Shown one piece after another: positions 42,836-53,634 of a stretch of DNA of 64,000 nucleotides. The notes below the pieces were generated by a model. The model was not told where the DNA came from. It saw only the letters and a program-made list of their open reading frames with translations, and made no database searches. Numbering within the stretch: the stretch's first letter is position 1; each line of letters begins with the position of its first letter. The DNA comes from Folioceros fuciformis (Eukaryota; Anthocerotophyta; Anthocerotopsida; Anthocerotales). Location of the stretch: contig JBNGIO010006148.1 of assembly GCA_049999805.1 (NCBI GenBank), forward strand, positions 124,943-188,942, read 5' to 3'. The position numbers were made by a program, and so were the translations under genes.

Positions 42836-44279
42836 ATATATGTATAAGCCTAAGCCTAGGCATTCTCAGGGTGGGGGAAACTCATTTCTCAAAGAGGAGA
42901 TTGAGTTGTGAGCCTTGTGTGAAGAGAGCTTGGAGAGTAGGCTTGGCAAGAGTTACAACTCCCTTGAATCTAACCTTTTCACTCCACAAAAGGTAACACA
43001 CAATTTTGTAGACTTTTGCAACTATCAATACCCTTGAAAGTCATAGCAAAATACTAGGGTTCAAGGTACATCCAAAAGGCTTACACAACAAAGTCTCTCA
43101 TAACTCATAGACCACCTTATTCAAGTATTACTCTTCATTCTAAAGACTTACACAACAAAGCAGGTAGCAATCTACACTGAATTAGGTATTGCCCTTAACT
43201 TGTGACAAGATTGATCTCATAACGCTTGACAAGTTTCACTTATTCACTCCTCATGGAGAAGGTTCTTTGAGGCCAATACTACCACCTTGTTTACTCGCAC
43301 GACTTTCGATGAAAAGATGTTGCTTGAATTGTCCTTTGAAGAAGATAGCAAACAAGGAGCATCTACGCATTGATTTGTAGCTTCTCTGAGACGCTCTAAC
43401 CAACCCTTGGATTCCTCCACACATCCTCACCAAAAACTATAGCTCTATGTCTTGTGTCATTTTTAAGAAATTTGTGCATGTGCACATATACAAGCCAAAA
43501 TGGCTTGCCCATTGCCTCTTTTGAGGACTCACTCACTCATTAGCCTTGGTTCATTTACTAGGTGAGAGGGAGACCTTTGATCACATAGAGTGCTAATGTG
43601 TGAATTGTGGACATAGTCCACTTTTGAAGCTACAAGCACAGGATGGGTGTGGCCACAAACGCTTACCCAACATCAAAATTACCAGTTATCAAAATTTCTA
43701 GTCCCAAGATCTTGCCATAGCACTATCAATTTTCCAATACACCATTAAGTTATCAAAAATTAACCTTGTTTTTTGAAAAACTATCAAAATTATATTTTCT
43801 TTAACTCAAAAAGTAGAGTTTGTCTCCACTTCATAAGAGACCTTATTACAAACGAATCTAGAAAGATACTCTTAGTTCCTATTGTTTTCTATAATGAAGA
43901 ACATAAAGTTAGAATCAGGGATTGCCTATTGTAGTAAATATTTACTCAAGCCACATACCTACCATGCATCACACCATGGAAATTGGGTTTGTTGATGTTT
44001 ATATAGTGAAGAACATAAAGTTAGAATCAAGGATTGCCTACTGTAGTAAATATTTACTCAAGCCACTTACGCACCATGCATCACACCATGGGAATTGGGT
44101 TTGTTGATGATTCACTTCATGGATCATCAACGGGTGAATTATAATGATGCCATGAAACTTAATTTGGAGATGGCTGGCATGCTGAAAGTGCAACTCATGA
44201 AAGCATGAAAGCTTTTACTTTGCCAAGGACATCTCAAAACTCATCCTACTCATTGCGAAAAAGAAGACTTGCAAGTACA
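42836..44279. other. AT-rich region without recognised genes
   Basis: Low-complexity AT-rich DNA with short ORFs only. Contains the tandem duplication at 43896-44110. Confidence 0.4.
43896..44110 (+). repeat. Tandem duplication, two 112-bp units
   Basis: Units starting GAAGAACATAAAGTTAGAAT at 43896 and 44008 are about 95% identical. Confidence 0.95.
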
Positions 44280-44705
44280 GGCCCATGCAGTAGGGTCATT
44301 TGTTCATCCCTTTGCTATTGAAAGCATGGGGCCATGGGTAAGGATTTTTCCCGGTTTTTGAAGACATGCGCGAAGGCCCATCACATTAGCAGGAGTAGAG
44401 TAGGGCTTTCCCTATTCGGCATGGTGGCATTTTTCCGGCAATGGGTTTTGATTGCGCTACAAAAGGCCTCGACAAACATGATTTTTTAGACAACATCATG
44501 CACGGTGGATGTGGCTTCAACGGCCCTGGTGGTAAGTTGGCCATACATTATACTTGAATGTGACATCTAGGGGGCGATAGAAGTTACAGGATAGGCGGAC
44601 AAGGGGGTTAGGCCCCATTCTTGGCTTTTCTCATTATGGGTTGTTCCCTTGTGACAGGGTAGATGAACTTCCATCTATTTTTTTTCTATAAAGTCACCTG
44701 AAGTC
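44280..44705 (+). mobile_element. 3' tail of a second copy of the non-LTR element
   Basis: Aligns in order with 19480-19990: GGTAAGGATTTTTCCCGGTT, the FFRQ-coding ATTTTTCCGGCAATG, ACGGCCCTGGTGGTAAGTTG, and a last block with CTTCCATCTATTTTTT matching the first element's CTTTCCATCTCTTTTT. Only the tail is present, as expected for 5'-truncated non-LTR insertions. Confidence 0.8.
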
Positions 44706-45308
44706 CTCCTCCTTGGAAGAGGACGAACATTTTGTGGACGCCTCCTCAATTTCTTGACCTGCCGAATCTCAAATAACCATGGGCCTCCAGAGACGAGGAG
44801 CTGTTGGCTCAATCAAAGCTCTAATTAGCTGCTAGGCCTAAATATCGATTTGCCAGGGTACGACCTGGTGAACCGATATGCTATGCCATGAGCATGGCCT
44901 TCCTCTCCCCTGCCCCTCTCTCTCCTATCCGTGCCAACTCGCGACCGGGCTACCGAGGGCAAGGGGAACTAATTCAAGTTCCCGTCGTCCCGAATATCGC
45001 GGCGATACTCTTCCACGATACAAAGTCGAACTCGTCGGCATGCACAACATTCAGGCATGCGCAGCTGGGACGCACTGAGGCAAGCGTGGAGGAGGATCAC
45101 CAAGACGAGCGGAGAGGACGATCACCAACATTGAGTTTTGATTAATTGCAGCATTGGTCAAAACATTTGAAGGGAGATATTACTGGCACCTACATCGCAC
45201 CTACACCTACACTAGTTTTCTTTGTCTACTAATAACTTCCAAGTCACTCTCTTCTTCTTTTTCTTCGGTGGTGAGAAGAATGGCTTAGTCTTGACGATGT
45301 TGTTGTCT
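44706..45308. other. Region left of the deleted copia element
   Basis: No gene was firmly recognised. On the minus strand at 45308-45210 a short frame reads DNNIVKTKPFFSPPKKKKKR and continues to a stop, a basic C-terminus that could belong to the ORF interrupted by the copia insertion. Confidence 0.35.
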
Positions 45309-45594
45309 GAAGGATCGCTAGAGTAGCCACATGGTGAAAGAGGAGAGGAGGAGGCAAGGAGGAGAGGAGAAAGAGAGGTCACACTCTCACTATCTCAATA
45401 GCAAGGGAGCTCAAGGGGGTATTTATACCCTTTAGAAGAGCTCCCAAGGAAGGTTCACAAGAAGCGCACAGGAAGCTGGGCAAGAAGCTTCATACAGATT
45501 AGCTTAAGCTAATCTGTAGTAATGATACTTAACTAGACACTAATCTTAGACTAAACACATTAGTCTAAGCACATTGGGCTTTAATAACCCTACA
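45309..45594 (-). repeat. 3' LTR of the deleted copia element
   Basis: 286 bp, about 95% like 45809-46095; the two differ by short indels (an extra GGAGGCAAGGAGGAG block here, a duplicated TTAGCTTAAGCTAATCTG there). Confidence 0.93.
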
Positions 45595-45636
45595 ACCTCC
45601 CACTTAAAGGCCAATTTACCTTCATAGGAGAGTAGT

Positions 45637-45794
45637 CTACCTCATGCCCATGAGTGTTCGAGCTTGTGCGAATTGCTCTATAGAGAGCCCCTTGGTAAGA
45701 ACATCTGCAGGGTTCTGACTGGTGTGAACTTTGACAAGCTGTACCCTCTTGTCTTCCAACACCTCTCGAATGAAGTGATACTTCACTTCCACAT
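45637..45794 (-). pseudogene. C-terminal end of copia RNase H
   Basis: Encodes HVEVKYHFIREV through VKVHTSQNPADVLTKGL to LMGMR, the terminal block of Ty1/copia RNase H. The N-terminal part of the polyprotein is absent. Confidence 0.92.
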
Positions 45795-45806
45795 GCTCTG
45801 ATACCA
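45795..45806 (-). other. Primer-binding site of the deleted copia element
   Basis: Minus-strand TGGTATCAGAGC, two bases inside the 5' LTR. Confidence 0.9.
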
Positions 45807-45808
45807 CT

Positions 45809-46095
45809 TGAAGGATCGCTAGAGGAGCCACATGGTGAAGGAGGAGAGGAGAAAGAGAGGTCACACTCGAAGTGTCTCAATAGCAAGAGAGCTCAAGGGT
45901 TGTATTTATACCCTCTAGAAGAGCTCCCAAGGAAGCTTCACAAGAAGCGCACAGGAAGCTGCGCAAGAAGCTTTCTACAGATTAGCTTAAGCTAATCTGT
46001 TAGCTTAAGCTAATCTGTAGTAATAATACTTAACTAGACACTAATCTTAGACTAAACACATTAGTCTAAGCACATTGGGCTTTAATAACCCTACA
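45809..46095 (-). repeat. 5' LTR of the deleted copia element
   Basis: 287 bp with TG...CA ends, matching 45309-45594. Confidence 0.93.
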
Positions 46096-46357
46096 TTGTG
46101 TCCCTTGTTGGTGGTGAATGCTTGAGAGGTTGCCGTGCTGCAAGCATTTCTTGCTCATATGCAATCAAACGCTGGATATCCATGAGTGTATGTTTCACCA
46201 AAAGTGCTACATCCCCCACGACTTCCTTATTCTTTTGCATCAAATTCACAATAGCATTGCAATCTTGTTCCAGGAAGCGAATATGATCTTCTGTTTCACT
46301 TTCATTACATAAGACACCCTCCATAGCGGGTTGCAGGTTGCACGAAATGCTTTCCAT
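46091..46357 (-). pseudogene. Unknown ORF cut by the copia insertion
   Basis: An 88-codon frame from ATG 46357 whose stop is supplied by the first bases of the copia LTR. The sequence (for example EDHIRFLEQDCNAIVNLMQK, LIAYEQEMLAARQPL) is helical, possibly coiled coil, and matches no family I recognise. It may be a host gene or a transposon ORF. A basic C-terminal frame on the other side of the element (45308-45210) could be its continuation, though the frames do not match simply. Confidence 0.45.
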
Positions 46358-48567
46358 CAACTGTTCTCTATTATCACATAAAGCAAGAGTCTCTTAAGAA
46401 AGTCGCTCTTAAACCCGTCTCATCCAAGACGTATGCGCTGCAGTTCGCTGCTTCTTTATAAAGAGAGGAAAAGGAACGGCCCGTAAAACGAATGTGAAAT
46501 ACTTATTAAGACGTAATCGATCCCAATTACTTCTCCAAAGATGAGCCTTACGTCGCCTGCTTTGTTCGCTTTGCCTCCTCACCGCGTTGTTTCTTGTTTC
46601 TCAAAGCGGGGGAGGCGTTCGCCGTGACAACCAACCTGTACTTGGACAACTCTGCTCGATCCCGCGGCCCCGCCTAGGCGAGCAGCCCCGACCTCGTGGG
46701 GACCTCGGGACCTGCGGCCTTGCTCGAGCCCGTCGCTGGGCTTGTGGGTCGCTGCCCGGGCTCGCTGCCGGAGCCTGCAACCTCCGACCCAACTATGAGA
46801 TCTGAGTCCATCACATTTTGCGCGGTCTGAAGTTTCAAAGGTTGTCAATGGCAACCGCTTGCCACAGGATGTTGCGAGCAATTGACGACCTTTGAGGGAT
46901 TCACCGCTCGAGAAATCTGATGGACACAGATCGCGTTGCTGGCCATGATCATAGACTCGTTCAGTCTGGGCAAAAATCTCCAGGTTACGTTCGTCAGAAT
47001 GGCTCCCCGTGAAAAGAGGCCACGCTGAGCTCCATGACCTCCAGGTAGTTGGTTCGGACGTTGTAGGTTCCTAGGGCCCTGGCTTTTTATGAGCACAAAA
47101 AACCTCTGGAGGTGCCCACCCATTTCCACTTGTTTCCACGGCTTGGCTGGGCGCTGGTGTACGTACTTTCTCAAGGAGACAGTATGTATGAGAATCCCTG
47201 CTTTGCAACTGCTTTCTGACACGTTCGCGTGCACTGATCCGGTGCAGGCTGCTTATTTGGGACAACTGCGTGAATGTCTCCAACTCTCAGCAGGTACGAA
47301 GAGCTGGTTCTGGGTTTCCTTGACTCGTATGGTGCTGAGTTAGAGTCTTTCCACTCGGATGCAACCTCCATCAGGGACATGAGCGTTGTCGTATTGCCAT
47401 GAAGTATTACCCCCTTTGCCCACAAGGGATAAGCCCTAGCGCAGCCATACGCCACGACTCACATGTATATATGTACCAGCAACGCGTTGCCCTGGTCTGC
47501 CGCTGACCTAGCCGCTGCAGCCCGATAGATTCTACACAGATACAGACTTGACCGGCCTTCAAGATTATCCTTTCCTGAAACTCCACATTTGGGCGTTGGG
47601 CGGTGGGCGGGCGCTAGAAAGCAGGAGGCTCATGAAAGTGCCCGTGCTGGTCCCAGCGGCAAGGCAGGTCCTCCTCAGCACTCGCACGTGGTATACAGCA
47701 CTGAACAGCGCAAGGTTCTGTCTACAGCCACTCGGCTTGCCATTTCAGATACAGCACAGCTCTGAGATGTGACTGTTCATGCCCCCGCTCGAGTGCGTAA
47801 TTAATTGTTTTCTTATGGCGGAGCCGGAGCCCGGACCTTGGACCCATCCTCTCTCCGTGATTGATTCCTTCTCACAAGTAGCAACCTGGGAACCACATCC
47901 GGGTGTGGACTCGCATTTCCAGCTCTAGCGATGTTCTCACCATTCCTCACCTCAAAGACCAGACTGGAAATGGCTGAAATTCTGGACGTCAAGGAGTGGG
48001 ATCCCTGGGAACCCCTCGAAGATATGTCCATGGAGTTATCCCAGTTTGCATGGAAGAGTCCGGGAAAGCCGGGCACCACGAGGTACGTACCCCCAGTTGC
48101 GTCTAGCTGCAGCCTGGGAGAGCCGCTTCCGAGTTGCAGCGTTGTCACGCTGAGGGCTTGGAATGTCCGTCGCATTCATGGCGATGCCGTCCAGGGGCAG
48201 AACAGTTGAAAAAGGCTGTTCCTTTCCCTGCTCCCTCCTAGCCCGGCTAATCGGCCCGCAACGAGTAACGGTGCCCACCTGCAGCTCCATCGATTTGCTT
48301 CTACTGTATTATTTATGTTTCCGTTCTTTGGAGTTGGCATTCGATCATGAGTGGCAGGGTGGTTTGTGAAGCTTTGGCATGAACATTGCACGAGACAAAG
48401 ACTCAATTTCGATTGCGTTATAAAGCTGGCAACACGACCTAATGAAGAGATTGAGAGAACTCTGCAATTTTCGATCAAAGTCGCCATGATTCAGTGCGCA
48501 CATTGTAAGTTTCAACATCCATCGATGCCCCTGGCACAGCAGGCTTGCAAGGGGCTTATTTCCATGA

Positions 48568-48775
48568 TGTGAAAGCAGATGCAATTTCCAAAATCCTTCA
48601 TGAAGAGGCTTAGGTTGCAGCCTGGAATCGATTGCTGTGGAAGTAGGTGCAATGACCAAACGCCTTCGTGAAGAGGCTTAGGTTGCAGCCTGGAATCCAT
48701 TGTTGTGAAAGTAGGTGTAATGTCCAAAACCTTCATGAAGAGGCTTAGGTTGCAGCCGGGAAGCCATTGCCTCCT
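48568..48775 (+). repeat. 68-bp tandem repeat, three units
   Basis: Units start near 48568, 48636 and 48704, each with TGTGNAAGNAGNTG, CTTCNTGAAGAGGCTTAGGT and TGCAGCCTGGAATC. Confidence 0.95.
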
Positions 48776-48809
48776 ACACAGCGGTTCCTTAAAAAGTCCG
48801 CGACTCTAT

Positions 48810-49225
48810 CAGTATGCACTGCCAGTCATTGTAATATGGCATCCCGGATGCTCATTCGCACTGAAGTAACTACGCTTGCAAGCCTCCTTCGGATCCGCCA
48901 AGACCGAGTCTGTTCTAAATAGGAGCTGCCGCAAGCTTGCTTGACAAATTTCTCTTCAATTTCGCTCTCCTTCAAGTGATCTCCACAATATCGTCATGCG
49001 GTTTTGGGCCAATGGATGTCTGTAACGAAACAGGAGAAACATGGTAAGTTATGAAGTTTAAGTGCTGAAGACATGAAATTTGTACACAATCCCATGGTTC
49101 AATAAACGTTACTGCACAACAAAGAGTTCAGAGCTGCTGCAAGGCTGAGAAAATCTGAGGAAAATTCTTGGTCGCCCTTGTTCTTAAATCACAAACGGGA
49201 AATAGAACACTTCCTGGAACAGCTG
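48810..49225 (+). repeat. Segmental duplication, copy 1 (partner 58930-59370)
   Basis: The two stretches align in the same orientation: TTAATATGGCA-type start, GTCGTCATG/CGTCATG, GACATNAAATTTGTNCACAAT, CAATNAANGTTAACTG/ACTGC, ending NGGGAAAT...CCTGGAAC. Identity is moderate, with indels. Confidence 0.75.
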
Positions 49226-49234
49226 ACCTCGAAG

Positions 49235-49260
49235 ATCCTCAGCTGTGTATAGCTGAGGAT
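49235..49260. repeat. Perfect hairpin, 10-bp stem, just past the stop of the 49.3-kb ORF
   Basis: ATCCTCAGCT (49235-49244) and AGCTGAGGAT (49251-49260) around a 6-nt loop, in the presumed 3' UTR of the minus-strand gene. Confidence 0.7.
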
Positions 49261-49278
49261 ATCGATGTAGCAATGTAA

Positions 49279-49776
49279 TTAGCAGCAGCAGGAGGTTACC
49301 GACAGGTCCGATGTTACGTACAGCTCCAGCGGACCAGAGCAAGTCCCTACTGCTGAAGAGTTGGTCACAGGGCCGTCAGATCCAGGGTATGCTGCTGCAT
49401 GGGCACTTTGTTGGAGGTCACCGTAAGCCTGGTGGCTTACTAGGTTTCCCTCTCCAGTAACCTCAACAGCTTGCACGCGTTCTTGGGCAAGACGGAGTTC
49501 ACGAAATCTCTGAAGAATGCTGTCATAGCCTTCGACGTCCTCCCGGAGGCCTGTAAATAAGGCGCCCGTGGTCGCACTGGAGCCGGCACTGGTTTCCTCA
49601 TCAGGATCCAGGATGAAGAAATCGTTTACTGCAAGAGTGGTTGGTGAGGGGAGCAGTGGGGACGAGTACCGCGGCCGCATGTCAACAGGAACGCCGTCGA
49701 TTTCAAGGATCATTGCCCCTGTGGGCAGCTCAATTACAGGTAGGCCCCGGTCAGAAAACCAGCATACCCCTGCCAT
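49279..49776 (-). CDS. Hypothetical lineage-specific protein
   Basis: A 166-aa frame from ATG 49776 (an in-frame ATG at 49809 would add 11 residues). I do not recognise it. It starts MAGVCWFSDRG, has an ordered-looking first part (LPVIELPTGAMILEIDGVPV, SSPLLPSPTTLAVNDFFILD), an acidic Ser/Thr linker, a short helical stretch YDSILQRFRELRLAQERVQA, and a Ser/Cys-rich tail. The start MAG..W, a following ELPTG, and SPLLPSP/LLSPSPSLPP resemble the N-terminal part of the heptad-repeat protein at 55.6-56.6 kb; the similarity is weak but in the same order. Codon use and lack of stops suggest a real gene, but no splice or homology evidence supports it. Confidence 0.5.
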   Translation of the reverse strand: MAGVCWFSDRGLPVIELPTGAMILEIDGVPVDMRPRYSSPLLPSPTTLAVNDFFILDPDEETSAGSSATTGALFTGLREDVEGYDSILQRFRELRLAQERVQAVEVTGEGNLVSHQAYGDLQQSAHAAAYPGSDGPVTNSSAVGTCSGPLELYVTSDLSVTSCCC

Positions 49777-50839
49777 CGTTCTCTGCAAAGGCTTGTAAAA
49801 CAGAATCATAATGTCAGCAAGCAAGAGCAATGAAGTCGGAGCATGGATTTTTAGCTATGGTCCCAGCATCACCAAAAGTATGTGACCCACCAGTAGACAA
49901 AAGATGCACTGCTAGGTAAACCAAGTTTAGAGCTGGCAAGTTAAGCATACCTTGAGGAAGAGGTAAGAGTCCCAGCTACGGTTCCACTAGTGGCCAAACA
50001 CGTGAGCATGCCCTCTCGCCTTGGACAGGCTTAAGCCAAAGCTAGGGCCGGCTAGGTCGGAAACTAGGAGGTGGTGAAAGGGCTGCTTGTCGCTTGGTGC
50101 TAGATATCGTGAAGAGGAATGGAAGATGGTGAGAGCTTTGGTGCACTGCGCCGAGATCTCAACAACCTTGAGAGCTCGAGGAGGGAATATGGTAGGTGCC
50201 TCCTACTTCGCCCCGAGGGCCGAAACTCCCCAACCATGAGGGCCCTGTCAACAATTGTAAAACTTAATCCCACTTAAAACTTAATGAGAGCCCTTGCAAC
50301 AATGTGCAAAACTTCATTCCACACGGCACCGCTCCCACTTCACAAATATCTATCGCAGGCCCTTCCTCGTGCGGCAGCGAGGCCCTTTCTCCGTTCGGCT
50401 GCGAGGCCCTTTCTCCGTTCGGCGGCCAGGCCCTTCCTCTGGATCCGATGGGCTAGCGGCCGAGCCGGAGCGGCCTTCTTCCTGCCCGGGAGGCCTCGCG
50501 GGCCTCTTTCCAGCCTGGGAGGCCGGGGCCTCCCGCATCGCGTCCTCGGGAGGCCAGGGGGCCTTAAGGCGGGAAGCTGGGGGAGGGGCGACGGAGGGGG
50601 CTCGCGGCCTCCCGCATCGTGGAGCCCGTGGGGTCTTGTCTGCTGTCCGTCTCGTGCCTCCCCGGCCTCGCGGAATGCTGGAGGGCGGGGATGTGGAAAG
50701 GCCTCCCGCCTCGTGGTCCCGCGGGGCTCTTGTCTGCTGTGTGGTCTTTGGTCGTTTAGAGGTGTCTTGCTTGTCTGAGCTTGCCTTGTCGAAGCAGTTG
50801 CGAGCTTTGCTCTAATGCAAAACTTTTGGTCCGCCACCA

Positions 50840-51125
50840 CTGTTCGAAGCACTTGCGAGCTTTGCTCTATTGCAAAATTTTGGTCCGTCACCACTGTTCG
50901 AAGCAGTTGCCAGCTTTGCTCGAACTCTTTGGTGCGCCGCCAAAGTTCAAAGCAGTTGCGAGCTTTGCTGTAATGCTTTGGTGCGCCGCCAAGGCTCGAA
51001 TCTGTTGGGAGCTTTACTCCAATGCTTTGGTGCGCCGCCAATGTCCGAAGTAGTTGCGAGCTTTCCTCTAATGCTTGGGTGCACGGCCAATGTTCGAAAC
51101 AGTTGCGAGCTTTGCTCCAATGCTT
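50840..51125 (+). repeat. Tandem repeat of GTTGCGAGCTTTGCTC units (47-54 bp)
   Basis: Six imperfect units with GTTCGAAGCAGTTGCGAGCT and TTTGGTGCGCCGCCAA. Confidence 0.9.
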
Positions 51126-51814
51126 TGGTGTGACAAGGGCCTGCGGAGGTTGGAGGAGGGTAAAGGAAATTAAGTTTGAAGGCGGGTTGTAGCTTGTTCT
51201 TGCAAGCAGGGGGAGGACAAAGGGATTCTGCTCTGAGTAAGAGTGGTAGGACTGTACTTGGCCGTCGGGTCTGCTCCTCTCGGATTTTGAGATTGTTGGA
51301 GGCCAGACGATGGAGTGTGTCTACTTATGGCTGCTGTCAAGTTGGCTGGTAAACAGGGTTTTGCCTAAAAACCTGAAAAATTCCCAGTGCCATATTGGGA
51401 AAACAAAAAGCTGAACATGTATATACATACAAAATGCACAAAATATATTTTTTGATAATAGAATATATATATTTTTAGGAAGAAAATACTGTAGTAATAT
51501 AACATCATCTAGCATGCTCCCCTCCATTTCTTGCACAAATTAAAAGTCTTTGTTTTTTGCAAAGTATGAAATATCCATACAGTCACTCCATCTTTTAGAG
51601 AAAGTTATGCATGGCGAAGTATGGTCCAAACTTTTGGACATTATAAATCTGCCCCCTTCGATCATAGGGCACCATCTAGGTGTCCCGATGGCGGCAATCC
51701 TACAGTTGTCATAACATTTTCGCCGTCATATGTTTGGGTCAGCAACTCACACTGTACACTCACCTTTTTTTGTAAGGGTTTGCAGTTCAACATCCATCTT
51801 GGAGATGCCAAGTT

Positions 51815-52205
51815 GGCCTACATGCACACCCCTAAGGACCTTGCAACATTCAGCCTATATGCACACTCCTAAGGATCTCGCAGCATTCAGCTTATATGCA
51901 CACTCCTAAGCATCTCGCAGCGTTGAGCCTATATGCACACCCCTAAGGATCTCGTAGCTCTCAACCTATATGCACACTGCTAAGATCCTCACAGCGGTTA
52001 ACCTATATGCCCACCCCTAAGGACCTCATAGTGTTCAACCTATATGCACACCCCTAAGGACCTCATGACGTTCAACCTATATGCACACTACTAAAGACCT
52101 CACAATGTTCATCCTTGTGTGCACACGTCTCTCTCCCATATGTACATCCCTAAAGACCTTGCAACATTCAGCCTTGTGTGCACACCTCTCTCGCCTATAT
52201 GCACA
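51815..52205 (+). repeat. 37-bp tandem repeat, about ten units
   Basis: Units contain CCTATATGCACACCCCTAAG and ACCTCGCAACGTTCA; later units carry CTTGTGTGCACACCTCTCTC variants. Period 37 measured between 51856 and 51893. Confidence 0.92.
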
Positions 52206-52350
52206 CCCCTAAGCGTCCCTTGCATGGCTTTTTGAGTATTCGCCACTCCACAAGCTCCTTAGGGGACGTCCCTTCCGCACCTTCCTTGCTAAGTGCCTTG
52301 AACATTGGGTTTTGTTGAAGCCTTACGTAGAGACAGAAGGCTTCCTTCTT

Positions 52351-52476
52351 CCTGATGTCCTTGCAATGCATGATGTCCCTGGCTTCCTCCTTCCTGATGT
52401 CCTTACAATGCATGATGTCCCTGGCTTCCTCCTTCCTGATGTCCTTGCAATGCATGATGTCCCCGTGATGCATACT
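52351..52476 (+). repeat. 42-bp tandem repeat, three units
   Basis: CCTGATGTCCTTGCAATGCA and TGATGTCCCTGGCTTCCTCC repeat at 52351, 52393 and 52435. Confidence 0.95.
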
Positions 52477-52479
52477 GTG

Positions 52480-53535
52480 GAAAGTGGGTTTTCGGCAAGT
52501 ACCCACAATAGGTAGTGAGCGGCTAATAACGTCTTCGGTTTTGTTTGGTCTTGTTTTGGTAGGTTAGATGAGTGGCAATAATAAGGGGTAGTATCGTAAA
52601 GAAGTTACCTTCTTTGGGATGGCTACCTACAGGGAAGTATATCCACATCAGGAGGACATCTATGTGGGAGCTAGTACCTAAATAAGAAATATAGCTGCGA
52701 AGGGCAAGCTACCTTCAGAAAAAGAACACATGTGTAGGGTAACCTTGACCTACTATTGAAGGTAGGGGCAATGGAGGCTGAATGGGATATCTACAAGAGT
52801 AGATGCGAGGGTGGGGATTGGGTTGTTGACATGGATACCATGGATCTAGCTCAACAAAATCGCAACCTCCACCTACACCAACCTCTTCTTGCTCATCACA
52901 AGGAACTGGCAGTATTGGCAAGGCGAAGGTATCTTGGGCCACATGATGACGACCGTGAGGCCCTAGAGGCAGTACCTCTACCAATAGGCTTTAAAGAGGA
53001 CAACAATATGGACTTAGAGAGCTCGCAATGGGAACTTGAGGAGCTGCCCTGGGCTAAGAAGAGCACACTACAAGGGGGACCTACTCTTGTAGGGAACCTA
53101 GCTACGAGAGAAGGGGTAGGGAACCTACCTACGAGGAGAGCAATAGGGACCCTACCTATGGGGGGACATTCTCACCCTACGTAGGGAAGGAACCTCAAGT
53201 TGAAGAATAAGTGGATTCCTTCCCTACTGAACCTGTAGGTGGTGGTGAAGGGATGTCCCAAGAGATCCACATAGAGGAAGGTACCGTGGAAGCTTGCGGA
53301 TCCAAGAGAAGACGAATCGCAATAATGGAGGGGGGCCTAGTAGCTCAGCCTTTGGACTCTGCCTCCCTTCAAGAGCAGTCCTAGCCACTCCTTTTTGGAG
53401 AGGAGGTCAACAAATCTTCTATGGCGGCGCAGACAATCCTAATCTTCAGCGGCACTACCCTAGCAACTATTGGTAGGTCTTAGCCTCTTGGTAGGTGTGC
53501 GTAGTTAAAGCTAGTGGCGGCTAGTGCTAGGTAGG
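52480..53535 (+). mobile_element. Family A repeat, copy 3
   Basis: Matches copy 2 from GGCAAGTACCCANNNTAGGTAG onward, including the GGTAGGGAACCTACCTACGA units, GGTGGTGGTGAAGGNATGNC and the purine run AATAATGGAGGGGGGCCTAG at 53321-53340. A frame of 142 codons (52756-53184) reads through part of it without a recognisable domain. Confidence 0.78.
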
Positions 53536-53634
53536 AAGCCGTCTGCCATCTTATATAAGTAGCATGAAGGACTTGAGCACGAATCGTTTTTTGGATTGTA
53601 AGTTGTTTTGTGACAAATAGTGCACCAACTTTCG

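Larger units (their letters stand above)
45309..46095 (-). mobile_element. Internally deleted Ty1/copia element (LTR-PBS-RNase H tail-PPT-LTR)
   Basis: Two LTRs of 286 and 287 bp, each TGTAGGG...CTTCA on the minus strand, enclose only 214 bp. The inside starts with a PBS (TGGTATCAGAGCATG) and passes directly into the coding end of RNase H (HVEVKYHFIREVLEDKRVQL, then VHTSQNPADVLTKGLSIEQF), followed by a purine tract AAGTGGGAGG before the second LTR. gag, protease, integrase and RT are gone. Flanks TTGTC and TTGTG may be a decayed 5-bp target duplication. Confidence 0.92.
46358..49278. other. Intergenic stretch with a GC-rich island and repeats, no recognised gene
   Basis: GC-rich DNA at 46600-46800 creates overlapping ORFs. 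Short ORFs at 47089-47343 and 47931-48209 on the plus strand have no recognisable domain. Holds the 68-bp tandem repeat (48568-48775) and one copy of a segmental duplication (48810-49225). Confidence 0.35.
49777..52479. other. Repeat-rich region without recognised genes
   Basis: Contains a GC-rich island (50340-50780) in which frames on both strands stay open by composition, and tandem repeats at 50360-50430, 50840-51125, 51815-52205 and 52351-52476. An AT-rich stretch lies at 51360-51500. Confidence 0.4.

Noticed and set aside
50284-51041. Overlapping ORFs of 164, 173 and 233 codons on both strands
   Set aside because: GC-rich, repetitive DNA with few stop codons; no domain, and frames on both strands are equally open.
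51815-52476. Regular direct repeats resembling a CRISPR array
   Set aside because: Units are contiguous and degenerate with no unique spacers, in a clearly eukaryotic genome; they are minisatellites.
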